From JBNKFQ01 sp050289385 (GTDB lineage Bacteria > Pseudomonadota > Gammaproteobacteria > Pseudomonadales > Porticoccaceae), in the NCBI GenBank assembly GCA_050289385.1, contig JBNKFQ010000313.1, positions 1 through 33,223 of the forward strand: DNA of 33,223 bases. Reading direction: 5' to 3'. Positions 15,312-23,108 of this stretch are shown in pieces. The position numbers and the translations under genes are program-made. The notes below the pieces were generated by a model. The model ran no database searches. It was given only the letters and a program-made list of their open reading frames with translations, and was not told the origin of the DNA. The stretch's first letter is position 1. Each line of letters begins with the position of its first letter.

Positions 15312-16438
15312 TGCAACGTGATTTTGTTCGTCACCTTCAGCAATCCGGTAGTGGTATTTACCGCAAAACTCGCTGGCAAAAGTTGCATCTTGACCTGCCG
15401 CTGATTGTTTTGTTGCTGGTGTTGTCGAGTGTTGGTCTGTTTGTGCTGTACAGTGCGAGCGGGCAAAGTGATTACTACCTGAAACGCCAGCTTGTCTCGC
15501 TTGCTATCGGCTTTGGCGTCATGCTTGCTGCAGCGCAGGTTTCCCCTGCGTTTCTTCGGCGTTGGGCGTTTGCGCCGTACACAATCGGGGTAGTGATGTT
15601 AATTGTGGTTCTCTTTTTTGGCACAGGTGCAAAGGGTGCACAGCGTTGGCTGGAGTTGGCGAGTATACGTTTTCAGCCGTCTGAATTGCTGAAAATCGCT
15701 GTGCCCCTGATGCTGGCCAGTTACCTCGGTCGCCGTTATCTGCCGCCGGTCTTCAAACATGTATGCTGGGCGCTGGTGTTAACTACTGTGCCAGCCATGC
15801 TGGTGGGTTTGCAGCCTGATTTGGGGACTGCATTATTGATATTTGTCTCCGGATTTTTTGTGTTGTTTTTGGCCGGTTTGGGCAAACGCTATATGCTTTC
15901 GGCATTGCTGGCGACGATGGGTGCCATACCTGTGTTCTGGTTTTTCCTGCTGCGCGAGTACCAGAAGCAGCGTATTCTTACCTTGCTTGATCCCCAGGCA
16001 GACAAACTGGGAGCTGGCTGGAATATCATTCAATCCACCACAGCTATTGGTTCGGGAGGGCTGCATGGCAAGGGCTGGGCGCAGGGTACACAATCACAGC
16101 TGGATTTTTTGCCCGAGAGTCATACAGATTTTATTATCGCGGTGCTGGGGGAAGAATTTGGCTTTGTCGGCGTATTGATACTGATGTCGCTTTATTTGCT
16201 GATTCTCGGGCGATGCGTGTATATCGGACTTCGGGCTGAGACCATGTTTGGTCGGTTACTGGCGGGAAGTATAACGCTCACTTTTTTTGTCTATATTGCC
16301 GTAAACATGGGTATGGTGTCCGGGTTGTTGCCAGTGGTGGGGGTTCCCTTGCCGCTGGTCAGTTACGGTGGAACATCCATTGTGACCCTGATGCTCGGGT
16401 TTGGTATGCTGATGGCCGTGTCTGTGGGAAAAAGGTAA
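15311..16438 (+). CDS. rodA: Rod shape-determining SEDS glycosyltransferase RodA
   Basis: Polymerises glycan strands from lipid II as the partner of PBP2. It is a 375-residue integral membrane protein with about ten hydrophobic helices. Family signatures: VLYSASGQSDYYLKRQ near the start, ARRW-like GAQRWLELASIRFQPSELLKIA, LQPDLGTALL, LDPQADKLGAGWNIIQS and the C-terminal VPLPLVSYGGTS. The start overlaps the mrdA stop (TGATG), so the pair is coupled in translation. Confidence 0.96.
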   Translation: MQRDFVRHLQQSGSGIYRKTRWQKLHLDLPLIVLLLVLSSVGLFVLYSASGQSDYYLKRQLVSLAIGFGVMLAAAQVSPAFLRRWAFAPYTIGVVMLIVVLFFGTGAKGAQRWLELASIRFQPSELLKIAVPLMLASYLGRRYLPPVFKHVCWALVLTTVPAMLVGLQPDLGTALLIFVSGFFVLFLAGLGKRYMLSALLATMGAIPVFWFFLLREYQKQRILTLLDPQADKLGAGWNIIQSTTAIGSGGLHGKGWAQGTQSQLDFLPESHTDFIIAVLGEEFGFVGVLILMSLYLLILGRCVYIGLRAETMFGRLLAGSITLTFFVYIAVNMGMVSGLLPVVGVPLPLVSYGGTSIVTLMLGFGMLMAVSVGKR

Positions 16439-16517
16439 CAGGAACTTACCGGAATCTTATGCAACCGGGCGCAGGGCCCTGTTCTGTTTGTCAGCTGTAC
16501 GCTGCGAGCTTGTTTTC

Positions 16518-16523
16518 AGGAGG
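16518..16523 (+). promoter_or_regulatory. Strong Shine-Dalgarno for mltB
   Basis: AGGAGG lies 5 nt before a TTG codon at 16529. It decides the start of mltB, because no ATG sits at the right place for a complete signal peptide. Confidence 0.75.
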
Positions 16524-16528
16524 TTATT

Positions 16529-17518
16529 TTGTACAAATTGCGTGTTGTGGCAGCGATGTTGATGTTGTGTCTGACCACGATGGTATTCGCCAAAGGCTAT
16601 TTGGGGAACCCGAGGACTGAGCAGTTTATCAGTCGAATGTCAAAAGAACACAGCTTCAATGCCACCGAACTTCGCCGCTTGTTTGCTGAAGCCGAGCGCA
16701 AGCAGAGCATTGTCGACGCGATGGAGCGTCCTGCCGAGAAAGTAAAGCCCTGGCACGAATATCGTAAAATCTTTTTTACCGAAAAACGCATTCGCGAGGG
16801 GGTTCGCTTCTGGCGCGAGAATTCTGCTGTTCTCGCTCGTGCCGAAAAGGAGTTTGGTGTGTCCCCGGCAATTATCGTGGCGATTATTGGCGTGGAGACA
16901 TTTTACGGGCGTAACAAGGGCAGTTTTCGAGTAATTGACGCGCTGTCTACCCTGGCTTTTGATTACCCCAAGCGCAGCGAGTTTTTTAGCAGTGAGCTGG
17001 AGCACTTTTTGCTATTAGCTCGTGAACAAAAACAGGATCCAATGGATCTTACCGGATCTTATGCGGGAGCCATGGGATACGGTCAATTTATTCCCAGCAG
17101 TTATCGCCATTACGCGGTGGATTACAACGAGGATGGTTTTGCTGATATCTGGGACAATACGGTTGATGCTGTTGGCAGTGTCGCCAACTATTTTGCCAAA
17201 CATGGCTGGAAAAGTGGCGAAGGCATTGCCACTCGCGCCAAGGTACAGGCTGACTATTCGCCAGCGGCGATCAGCGAGGGTCTGAAGCCCGACAAGACTG
17301 TGCTGGAGCTCAGCGAATCGGGCTATTTCCCCATTGATTACGTATCGCCCACCGCCAAGGTAGTCACGATGAAGCTGGATGGTGAAAAGGGAGCCGAGTT
17401 CTGGTTGGGCATGCACAACTTTTATGTGATTACCCGGTACAATCACAGCTCCATGTATGCCATGGCGGTTTATCAGCTCAGTGAGGCCATCGGTGAAAGG
17501 GTTGAGGGCACTCTGTAG
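16529..17518 (+). CDS. mltB: Lytic murein transglycosylase B
   Basis: Cleaves the glycan backbone of peptidoglycan to give 1,6-anhydro-muropeptides. The 329-residue protein starts at TTG with an ideal ribosome binding site. Residues 1-21 form a signal peptide ending MVFAKG. No lipobox Cys is present, so it is predicted soluble in the periplasm, unlike E. coli MltB, which is a lipoprotein. The catalytic Glu is E123 in GVETFYGRN. Further family blocks are ALSTLAFDYPKRSEFF, GSYAGAMGYGQFIPSSY and NYFAKHGWKSGE. The C-terminus has YNHSSMYAMAVYQL. Confidence 0.94.
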   Translation: MYKLRVVAAMLMLCLTTMVFAKGYLGNPRTEQFISRMSKEHSFNATELRRLFAEAERKQSIVDAMERPAEKVKPWHEYRKIFFTEKRIREGVRFWRENSAVLARAEKEFGVSPAIIVAIIGVETFYGRNKGSFRVIDALSTLAFDYPKRSEFFSSELEHFLLLAREQKQDPMDLTGSYAGAMGYGQFIPSSYRHYAVDYNEDGFADIWDNTVDAVGSVANYFAKHGWKSGEGIATRAKVQADYSPAAISEGLKPDKTVLELSESGYFPIDYVSPTAKVVTMKLDGEKGAEFWLGMHNFYVITRYNHSSMYAMAVYQLSEAIGERVEGTL

Positions 17519-17615
17519 CAGTTGCCCCGAAGCTGAATTGCCCTGGAGTTGAAGGACGGGCTGGATAAAAAGCTAAAAGAAAGCGGTAGCAACCTGTTGG
17601 TGGTTTGTTGATCAT

Positions 17616-18578
17616 ATGGGGCGAACTCGGATGCGTTTGTGGTGCACGACAACTCTTCTGGCCGTTGCTCTGGTCCTTGCCGGCTGCGCTACTACTGATA
17701 GCGGCAGTTCGACGGCTGCCAACAATCCATATTACGATACCGACCGACCACCACCGCAGGACATTGATGTAAGCGCCATTCCCGATGCTGTTCCCAGAGT
17801 TGAGCCAGTTACCCGTGCCGGCAACAAAAACCCATACACGGTATTGGGTAAAACCTGGCGTATTCTGCCCACCAGTCGCGGTTACAGGGCCCGTGGCGTA
17901 GCGTCCTGGTATGGCACCAAGTTTCACGGTGAAAAAACCGCCAATGGCGAAACTTACGATATGTTTGCCATGACCGCGGCTCACAAAACACTGCCAATTC
18001 CTGCTTACGCAAAAGTCACCAACCTGGAAAATGGGCGCAGTGTCATTGTTCGTATCAACGATCGTGGCCCGTTTTTGCATGAGCGCATCATTGACCTCTC
18101 TTACGCTGCAGCCAAAAAGCTCGGGTATTCTGACAAGGGTACAGCCAGGGTAGAGGTGGAAGCGATTGACCCCGAAGCCTGGCACAGGGAGCGCCGTGCG
18201 TTGGCAGACGCCCTTGCTTTACAAAAGGCTCCGCAAGGCGAGGTTTCCCAAAGCAATGTTCCTCAAAGCAATGTTCCCCAAAAAAATGTTCCCCAAAAGA
18301 ATGTTTCCCCCCAAAATGCGTCACCAAAAGAACAGGTAGCGGGGCAAGGCAAATATTTGCAGGCCGGTGCGTTTTCCTCGGCGCAATCGGCCCAGAAACT
18401 GCAGGCTCGAGTAAAAATGCATACTCGCTATCCGGTGGAAATTCGCAGTGGGCAGTCGGGCGCCGCGCTGCTGTACAAAGTAATTATCGGGCCGATTGTG
18501 AGTGCTGCAGAATTGCTGGAATTGCGTCGCCTGCTGCAACACAAAGAGAAATTGTCTCCATTTTTGATTCAGGATTGA
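17616..18578 (+). CDS. rlpA: Septal ring lytic transglycosylase RlpA lipoprotein
   Basis: An outer-membrane lipoprotein that cleaves glycan strands lacking stem peptides and helps daughter cells separate (known for Pseudomonas RlpA). The lipobox is LAGC with Cys24. The double-psi beta-barrel domain starts at about residue 93 (GVASWYG); E112, D115 and H123 have the same spacing as the active-site residues reported for P. aeruginosa RlpA. A SPOR domain (about 245-318), which binds denuded glycan, closes the protein. The linker holds five 5-residue repeats at about 210-234. ATG 17631 is a possible alternative start, which would still keep the signal. Confidence 0.94.
   Translation: MGRTRMRLWCTTTLLAVALVLAGCATTDSGSSTAANNPYYDTDRPPPQDIDVSAIPDAVPRVEPVTRAGNKNPYTVLGKTWRILPTSRGYRARGVASWYGTKFHGEKTANGETYDMFAMTAAHKTLPIPAYAKVTNLENGRSVIVRINDRGPFLHERIIDLSYAAAKKLGYSDKGTARVEVEAIDPEAWHRERRALADALALQKAPQGEVSQSNVPQSNVPQKNVPQKNVSPQNASPKEQVAGQGKYLQAGAFSSAQSAQKLQARVKMHTRYPVEIRSGQSGAALLYKVIIGPIVSAAELLELRRLLQHKEKLSPFLIQD
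18243..18317 (+). repeat. Five 15-bp tandem repeats in the rlpA linker
   Basis: Five units of 15 bp encode V-(S/P)-(Q/P)-x-N pentapeptides (VPQSN, VPQKN and so on). They lengthen the linker between the catalytic and SPOR domains without changing frame, so copy number may vary between strains. Confidence 0.8.
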
Positions 18579-18714
18579 TGCAGTAACTGTTGGCCTTTTT
18601 CGAGTACTCTTGTTCAGAATATTCAGGCTCTGAATAATTTCCCGGGCAGTTTACTGTGTTTGCGTGTTAAAATCTGCTGCCATCACAGACGGTCGCGATG
18701 GAGACTTTCTTGCT

Positions 18715-19881
18715 ATGCCTCAACTTGCTATGCCTAAAAATGTGCTGATAACGGTTTCCCTGTTTCTGTTCGCTATCGGTATTCAGGCCGATACGCTGAT
18801 TCCTGCTCCTCCTGAATTATCGGCAAAGGCCTGGATTCTGATTGATGCCGATACGGGCAAAATTCTGGTGGAGAATAATGCCAACCAGCAATTGCCCCCT
18901 GCCAGCCTGACCAAAATGATGACCAGCTATATCGTTTCTGCGGATGTACACAACGGCAAAATCAAGGAAGACGATATGGTTCCCATCAGTGTCAATGCCT
19001 GGAAAATTGGCGGGTCGCGAATGTTTGTGCGCGAGGGCACCCAGGTTAAGCTGATCGACTTGCTGCGAGGCCTGATTATTCAGTCTGGCAACGACGCTAC
19101 CGTAGCGCTCGCCGAATACGTTGCAGGCAGTGAAGATGCCTTTGCCGATGTGATGAATCAGCAGGCAGAGTTGCTGGGCATGACAAACACGCACTTTGAA
19201 AATGCCACGGGCTGGCCAGCAGAAGGGCACCTGACCACACCCTACGACCTTTCGCTGTTGGCCAGAGCACTGATCCGCGATTACCCGGAACACTACAGCA
19301 TCTATTCCGAAAAGTATTTCAAATACAACATCGACAAGCCCCAGCCCAATCGCAATCGCCTGCTGTGGCGTGACAAGTCGGTGGACGGTATTAAAACCGG
19401 CCATACGGATGCGGCAGGATACTGTCTTGTGGCCTCTGCCAGGCGCGATGGCATGCGTTTGATTTCGGTTGTGATGGGCACCGACAGTGAAGAGGCCCGG
19501 GCCCGCGAATCGCAAAAATTGCTGGCTTACGGTTTTCGCTACTACGAAACCAAAAAGATCTATGCGGCTGATCAGGCCCTGAAGGAGAATGTCAGGGTTT
19601 GGTATGGCGAACAGGATCATGTCAACCTGGTGGTTAGGGACGATATCTATCTCACCATGCCGCGCGGCGCCAGTAAGGAACTCGAGGCTAAAATCAGTGT
19701 GCCGGAACAGGTGGAGGCACCGCTTGCAAGTGGCCAGGAGCTGGGAAATCTGGTGGTGCAATACAAGGGTGACACCTTGCTGGATATGCCGTTGAAGGTG
19801 GACCGGGATATTCCCGAGGCCGGCTTCTTTGCCCGTATATGGGATGCGGTCAAGTTGTTTTTTATTGGCTTGTTTAGTTAA
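18715..19881 (+). CDS. dacA: D-alanyl-D-alanine carboxypeptidase (PBP5/6 type)
   Basis: Removes the terminal D-Ala from peptidoglycan stem peptides in the periplasm. I use ATG 18715, which gives a normal signal peptide (hydrophobic VLITVSLFLFAIG, then QADTLIP); ATG 18730 is equally possible, and the frame is open back to 18664. Active-site motifs are S64-L-T-K67, S124-G-N and K227-T-G. The PBP5 C-terminal beta domain follows, ending in an amphipathic anchor (FFARIWDAVKLFFIGLF) that holds the protein on the inner membrane. A candidate extended -10 (TG-T-TAAAAT, 18665-18673) lies upstream with a poor -35. A heptad element starts 2 nt after the stop. Confidence 0.95.
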   Translation: MPQLAMPKNVLITVSLFLFAIGIQADTLIPAPPELSAKAWILIDADTGKILVENNANQQLPPASLTKMMTSYIVSADVHNGKIKEDDMVPISVNAWKIGGSRMFVREGTQVKLIDLLRGLIIQSGNDATVALAEYVAGSEDAFADVMNQQAELLGMTNTHFENATGWPAEGHLTTPYDLSLLARALIRDYPEHYSIYSEKYFKYNIDKPQPNRNRLLWRDKSVDGIKTGHTDAAGYCLVASARRDGMRLISVVMGTDSEEARARESQKLLAYGFRYYETKKIYAADQALKENVRVWYGEQDHVNLVVRDDIYLTMPRGASKELEAKISVPEQVEAPLASGQELGNLVVQYKGDTLLDMPLKVDRDIPEAGFFARIWDAVKLFFIGLFS

Positions 19882-19883
19882 AA

Positions 19884-20020
19884 GTCGCACGTCGCACGTC
19901 GGTAGTCGCACGCCAAAACAAAAGCAAGATATTCAGTCTGATGCCAGCAGTTGCTGGCCACGCCGAGCGCAGCAATGGCCCGAATCCTTAGCGTGCGACT
20001 ACCGATGTGCGACGTGCGAC
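19884..20020. repeat. Heptad-arm inverted element 5 (core-bearing, symmetrical arms)
   Basis: Four units on each side. With A = GTCGCAC and B = GTCGGTA, the left arm (19884-19911) reads A, A, B, A from the outside in. The right arm (19993-20020) reads A, A, B' , A from the outside in on the other strand, B' differing from B by one base. The arms thus mirror each other unit by unit. The 81-nt centre has a perfect GCCAGCA/TGCTGGC hairpin (19943-19958), then GCCGAGC, AGCAATGG, CGAATC and CTTAGC at the right arm. It lies between dacA (2 nt) and ybeD (23 nt). Confidence 0.9.
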
Positions 20021-20043
20021 CAAAATATACCCGGAATTTCACA

Positions 20044-20313
20044 ATGACCGAACAAGAGCCTCCAAAAATAGAATTTCCCTGTGAATACCCCATTAAAGTC
20101 ATGGGTAAGTCACATCCCGGGCTTCACAACCTGGTAGTTGAGGTGATGGAACGCCATGCGCCCGGTTTTGATCAAGCCTCGATTGCTGTCAAGGAAAGCA
20201 GCAAGGGCACTTTTAGGTCAATTACCGTCACCATCACCGCCACCGGTGTTGATCAGCTCCAGGCCATTTTTGATGATCTGAAGGACCACGAGCTGGTGCA
20301 TATGGTTATTTGA
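20044..20313 (+). CDS. ybeD: DUF493 family protein (YbeD)
   Basis: A small cytoplasmic protein of the YbeD/DUF493 family with an ACT-like alpha-beta fold, conserved between dacA and lipB in many gammaproteobacteria; proposed to influence lipoate metabolism, unproven. The 89-residue protein is full length, with IEFPCEYPIKVMGKSHPGLHNLVVEVMERHAPGF at the start and HELVHMVI at the end. The longer frame from 19951 runs through the heptad element and is rejected. Here the gene is cut off from lipB by about 6 kb, and a second, degenerate copy of its last eight codons lies next to lipB. Confidence 0.92.
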   Translation: MTEQEPPKIEFPCEYPIKVMGKSHPGLHNLVVEVMERHAPGFDQASIAVKESSKGTFRSITVTITATGVDQLQAIFDDLKDHELVHMVI

Positions 20314-20317
20314 TCGT

Positions 20318-20635
20318 CCGACCACGGACTGGATCGACAAAACGCCACAAGAACGTCACCAGGTCATGCGTTGGGCGCAGCGGCTGAAGCGGGTATTCGA
20401 CATACCCCAGGGCACCCTCTCTTGATGCTTTGCATCAATTCACCTTGTCGATATGGAGACCTGTATCCGATGTGGGGGACAGGTTAAGGTAATCGCTTGT
20501 ATTGAAGACCCGGTGGCGATTAAGAAAATTCTGGCGCATGTGGCGTCATTTGGCTCAAGCGTACCATCGTCCGCTAACAAGCGGTTACCGGAGGCACGGG
20601 CACCGCCGCCGATACAGGGTCGTCTTTTCCGTTAG
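20318..20635 (+). pseudogene. C-terminal remnant of an IS91/IS801-family transposase
   Basis: The frame reads PTTDWIDKTPQERHQ, then MRWAQRLKRVFDI, then after an interruption DMETCIRCGGQVKVIACIEDP, VAIKKILAHV and APPPIQGRLFR. I recognise this as the C-terminal tail of Y2 rolling-circle transposases of the IS91/IS801 type (WAQRLKRVF.IDIETC..CGG.V.IIA.IEDP..I..IL.H). The N-terminal HUH and tyrosine domains are absent. A 45-nt insert (20405-20449) sits between FDI and DME and brings an in-frame TGA and a perfect TTGATGC/GCATCAA hairpin (20422-20438). The remnant begins only 5 nt after the ybeD stop. Confidence 0.7.
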
Positions 20636-20649
20636 CCCATACCCACTTC

Positions 20650-21954
20650 TATTTCGCTGCCTTTAGACAAACAAACGGCGAAGGACTCTTGTGTGCAAGC
20701 CGGTGTGCAGATTCTTATGCCTCGCGATTTGGGCGATAGCTTGAAAACGCCGCCAATCAGTGGTCAATACACATTGAGTCAAGCGCTGGACACCTTGTTA
20801 TGAAACTCAGGCCTTGTTTACGAATATCTTTCCGAGCATACAGTGGTTGTTAAAAATGATCTCGGTCATAGAGCGGCTAATACGAACATGAAACGCAGTG
20901 CAAAACAAAATAATGAAATTGAAGAAATGGTGGTTACCGCAACCAGAAGAGAAGAGAGAAGAAAGCATACAAGACTTATCCATGAGTATTTCGGCAATCG
21001 GCCGCGACAAAATCAATCGTAGAGGGCTGGTTGGTATGGAGGACTACCTGAGCGCCTTGCCAGGAGCCAGTGTTATGGATCAGGGGCCGGGCCAAGTATC
21101 CGTTGTGATTCGTGGCGTCAGCGCCGCCCCCTGGTCTGGTCACAGGCGGTGGTAGAGACACAAATTACAAACTAAGCATCGACTACGCACCCAATTAGGA
21201 TACCTTGATTTATGGGTCGTGGAGTGAAGGTTTTCAATTTGGGCGATCGGTCGCTGCAAACTTCAGTCCGGCTTGTGATATGGATGGCGATGGATTCTAT
21301 GATAGTAGCAACGGGGTCAGTACCGGAGAGAGAACCATCGATGACGATTATGTGGAAAATTTTGAGCTGGGTGGCAAGTTTACTTTGCTCGATAACCGTT
21401 TACAGATAAATGCTGCAGCTTACCGCATCAACTGGGATGGCTTGCCAGTAATCGTAATATTTGATACTTGTGGCGCAATCACAAATGCAGGTACTGCTGA
21501 GTCCACCGGCATTGAGTTTCAAGCCAATTATCAAGTCAACGATAGCTTACTGGCCACATTCAGTTCTTCGTATGTCAACGCAGAACTAACGACAACCAGC
21601 TCCATAGGTAATGACGGTGATCGCATGCCCGGCTCTCCGAAATATAACTATTCAATCGGATTACGATACGATTTCAATTTGTCCGGATATGACTCCTTTT
21701 TGAGAGGAGATTATTTTTACGTCGGCGGGTTTTACGGGAATTTGCAGCAAGCAGGCGCTGAAATTGCCGATTACGGAAAGTTAAATTTGCGTAGTGGAGT
21801 TTTTATAAATAACTTTAATGTTAACTTATACATAAATAATTTGACGAAAGAAAAAGCCCTTACCTGGAATGACTCTGAACTGGCTGGATTTAATCAACGC
21901 GGATATTTTCTGAGGCCACGTACTATAGGATTTAATATAGGGTATAAATTCTAG
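20650..21954 (+). pseudogene. TonB-dependent receptor relic (STN, partial plug, C-terminal barrel)
   Basis: Three readable pieces in family order. First, an STN domain: PLDKQT..CVQAGVQILMPRDLG..GQYTLSQALDTLL, stop TGA (20801), then NSGLVYEYLSEHTVVVKN. Second, a plug start, EEMVVTATRREE, with a frameshift in a purine run near 20950, then IQDLSMSISAIGRDKI and a MEDYLSALPGASV..VSVVIRGVSAAP block. Third, after a large internal deletion, KLSIDYAPN, stop TAG (21196), and then an open barrel end from 21205 (DTLIYGSWSEGFQFG..TIGFNIGYKF), ending in the aromatic residue typical of outer-membrane barrels. The rest of the plug and most of the barrel are missing. This was a receptor for a siderophore, vitamin or glycan, and it is dead. 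Confidence 0.85.
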
Positions 21955-21978
21955 AATACGAAAACAGCACGTTACATT

Positions 21979-22033
21979 GAATAGCTATGTTCGCGGATTG
22001 AAGAGTTCCATGACTTTGATCCGCGAACTATTC
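21979..22033. other. Hairpin between the receptor relic and the DUF1611 gene
   Basis: GTTCGCGGAT (21989-21998) pairs perfectly with ATCCGCGAAC (22019-22028). Beyond a 5-nt bulge, GAATA (21979-21983) pairs with TATTC (22029-22033). It lies between convergent ends (the relic and the - strand operon). A short TTTTAAT follows some 15 nt later, so a terminator role is possible but weak. Confidence 0.35.
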
Positions 22034-22076
22034 ACCTGAAGATCAAGTTTTAATATAGGCACATAAGTCCCTGAAG

Positions 22077-23093
22077 TTATTTATTTTCCAGTGCCAGTGC
22101 ATCGCTCAACATTCGACGCAGTTGTTCATGAGATTGCTGGTCCAGCAGGTTGAGCGCCGGAAGTCCCGCAAGTTTATGTACCAGTTCAATGCCAGCGCTG
22201 GTGTTTGCCGCGCCACCGGCCACCAAATCGGGCCGGCGAGAAAAAGCCGATTTTACCCCGACGACAGCATAAGGATCCTGGGCGCAAAGCAGTTCGAATC
22301 GAATGTTTTTACTTAGTAACTCGATAGCAGTTTTTCCATTGTAAGGTTCCAGTGGCGATGCGCCGGCTTCTGCCACCACTACATCCGGCTCGGTTGCGGC
22401 AATACGAGCCAATAAATTATTCAGTGCGGTTTGAAAAACTTTTTCGCTGCATACTGTGGAGGGTAATCCCGCATCAACAAAGTCGAAAACAGAATTGGCC
22501 CCGGCATCGGCAAAGCTCAATACATCGCGATAGCGGGCAGCGCCAGTTAATTTCGCCCCGGTAACTTTTAGCCCCATCTGTGATAACAGATGTACTATGA
22601 GGCGGCCCGAAAGGGTTTTACCTGCCGACATCGACGTCCCTACTATCAACACTACGGGAATATCAAACCCGATTTTGCCATGGTTTCGTACAAAGTTTTG
22701 CATGCGTATGGCCTTGTCATTCCTCATCACATGACCCTGATATTCCAGACGCATCAATTGGGGTAAAAAGGGTGATATCGATGTGACTTTCCCGAACAGT
22801 CCCGCCGGGGTCAGTGCCTCGAAATAGTTTGAATCCATCGCTTGCCAATCACCCACCGCTTCCAGGGTAGCCGCGCGGGCACCAAGCGCACCTACCAGCA
22901 AATCGCCTTCCATGGCCTCCATCATGCGGCCGTCGGGCAATTCAACGGTGTGCAGGTGACCGCTCTCATCAATCATTTTGCCGACCACATAATCACAAGT
23001 TTGCCAACTTTCGCGTGGTTGAGGGTTTACATGAAAGCCTTGTTCAGCGAGATTGGAAATGCGGGTTACGGAAGTGTAAATAAATCGAGTCAT
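22077..23093 (-). CDS. DUF1611 / DgcN-like P-loop protein
   Basis: A 338-residue protein whose second half is DUF1611: a Walker A-like GTSMSAGKT at 152-160, then VTGAKLTGAARYRDV, DFVDAGLPST and VVVAEAGASPLEPYNG. DUF1611 includes DgcN, reported to work with a dipeptide-epimerase-like partner (DgcA) in D-glutamate breakdown through an N-acyl intermediate. No DgcA is present here. The first 140 residues do not look like the usual N-terminal half to me. AAGGAG lies at good spacing before the ATG. It is the last of three - strand genes, 15 nt after the M20 peptidase. A role in modifying an amino acid or N-acyl amino acid is inference. Confidence 0.7.
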   Translation of the reverse strand: MTRFIYTSVTRISNLAEQGFHVNPQPRESWQTCDYVVGKMIDESGHLHTVELPDGRMMEAMEGDLLVGALGARAATLEAVGDWQAMDSNYFEALTPAGLFGKVTSISPFLPQLMRLEYQGHVMRNDKAIRMQNFVRNHGKIGFDIPVVLIVGTSMSAGKTLSGRLIVHLLSQMGLKVTGAKLTGAARYRDVLSFADAGANSVFDFVDAGLPSTVCSEKVFQTALNNLLARIAATEPDVVVAEAGASPLEPYNGKTAIELLSKNIRFELLCAQDPYAVVGVKSAFSRRPDLVAGGAANTSAGIELVHKLAGLPALNLLDQQSHEQLRRMLSDALALENK

Positions 23094-23108
23094 TGTCCCA
23101 CTCCTTGT

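Noticed and set aside
19951..20043. N-terminally extended ybeD starting inside the heptad element.
   Set aside because: The extension encodes the core and arm of the repeat; ATG 20044 gives the exact family length.
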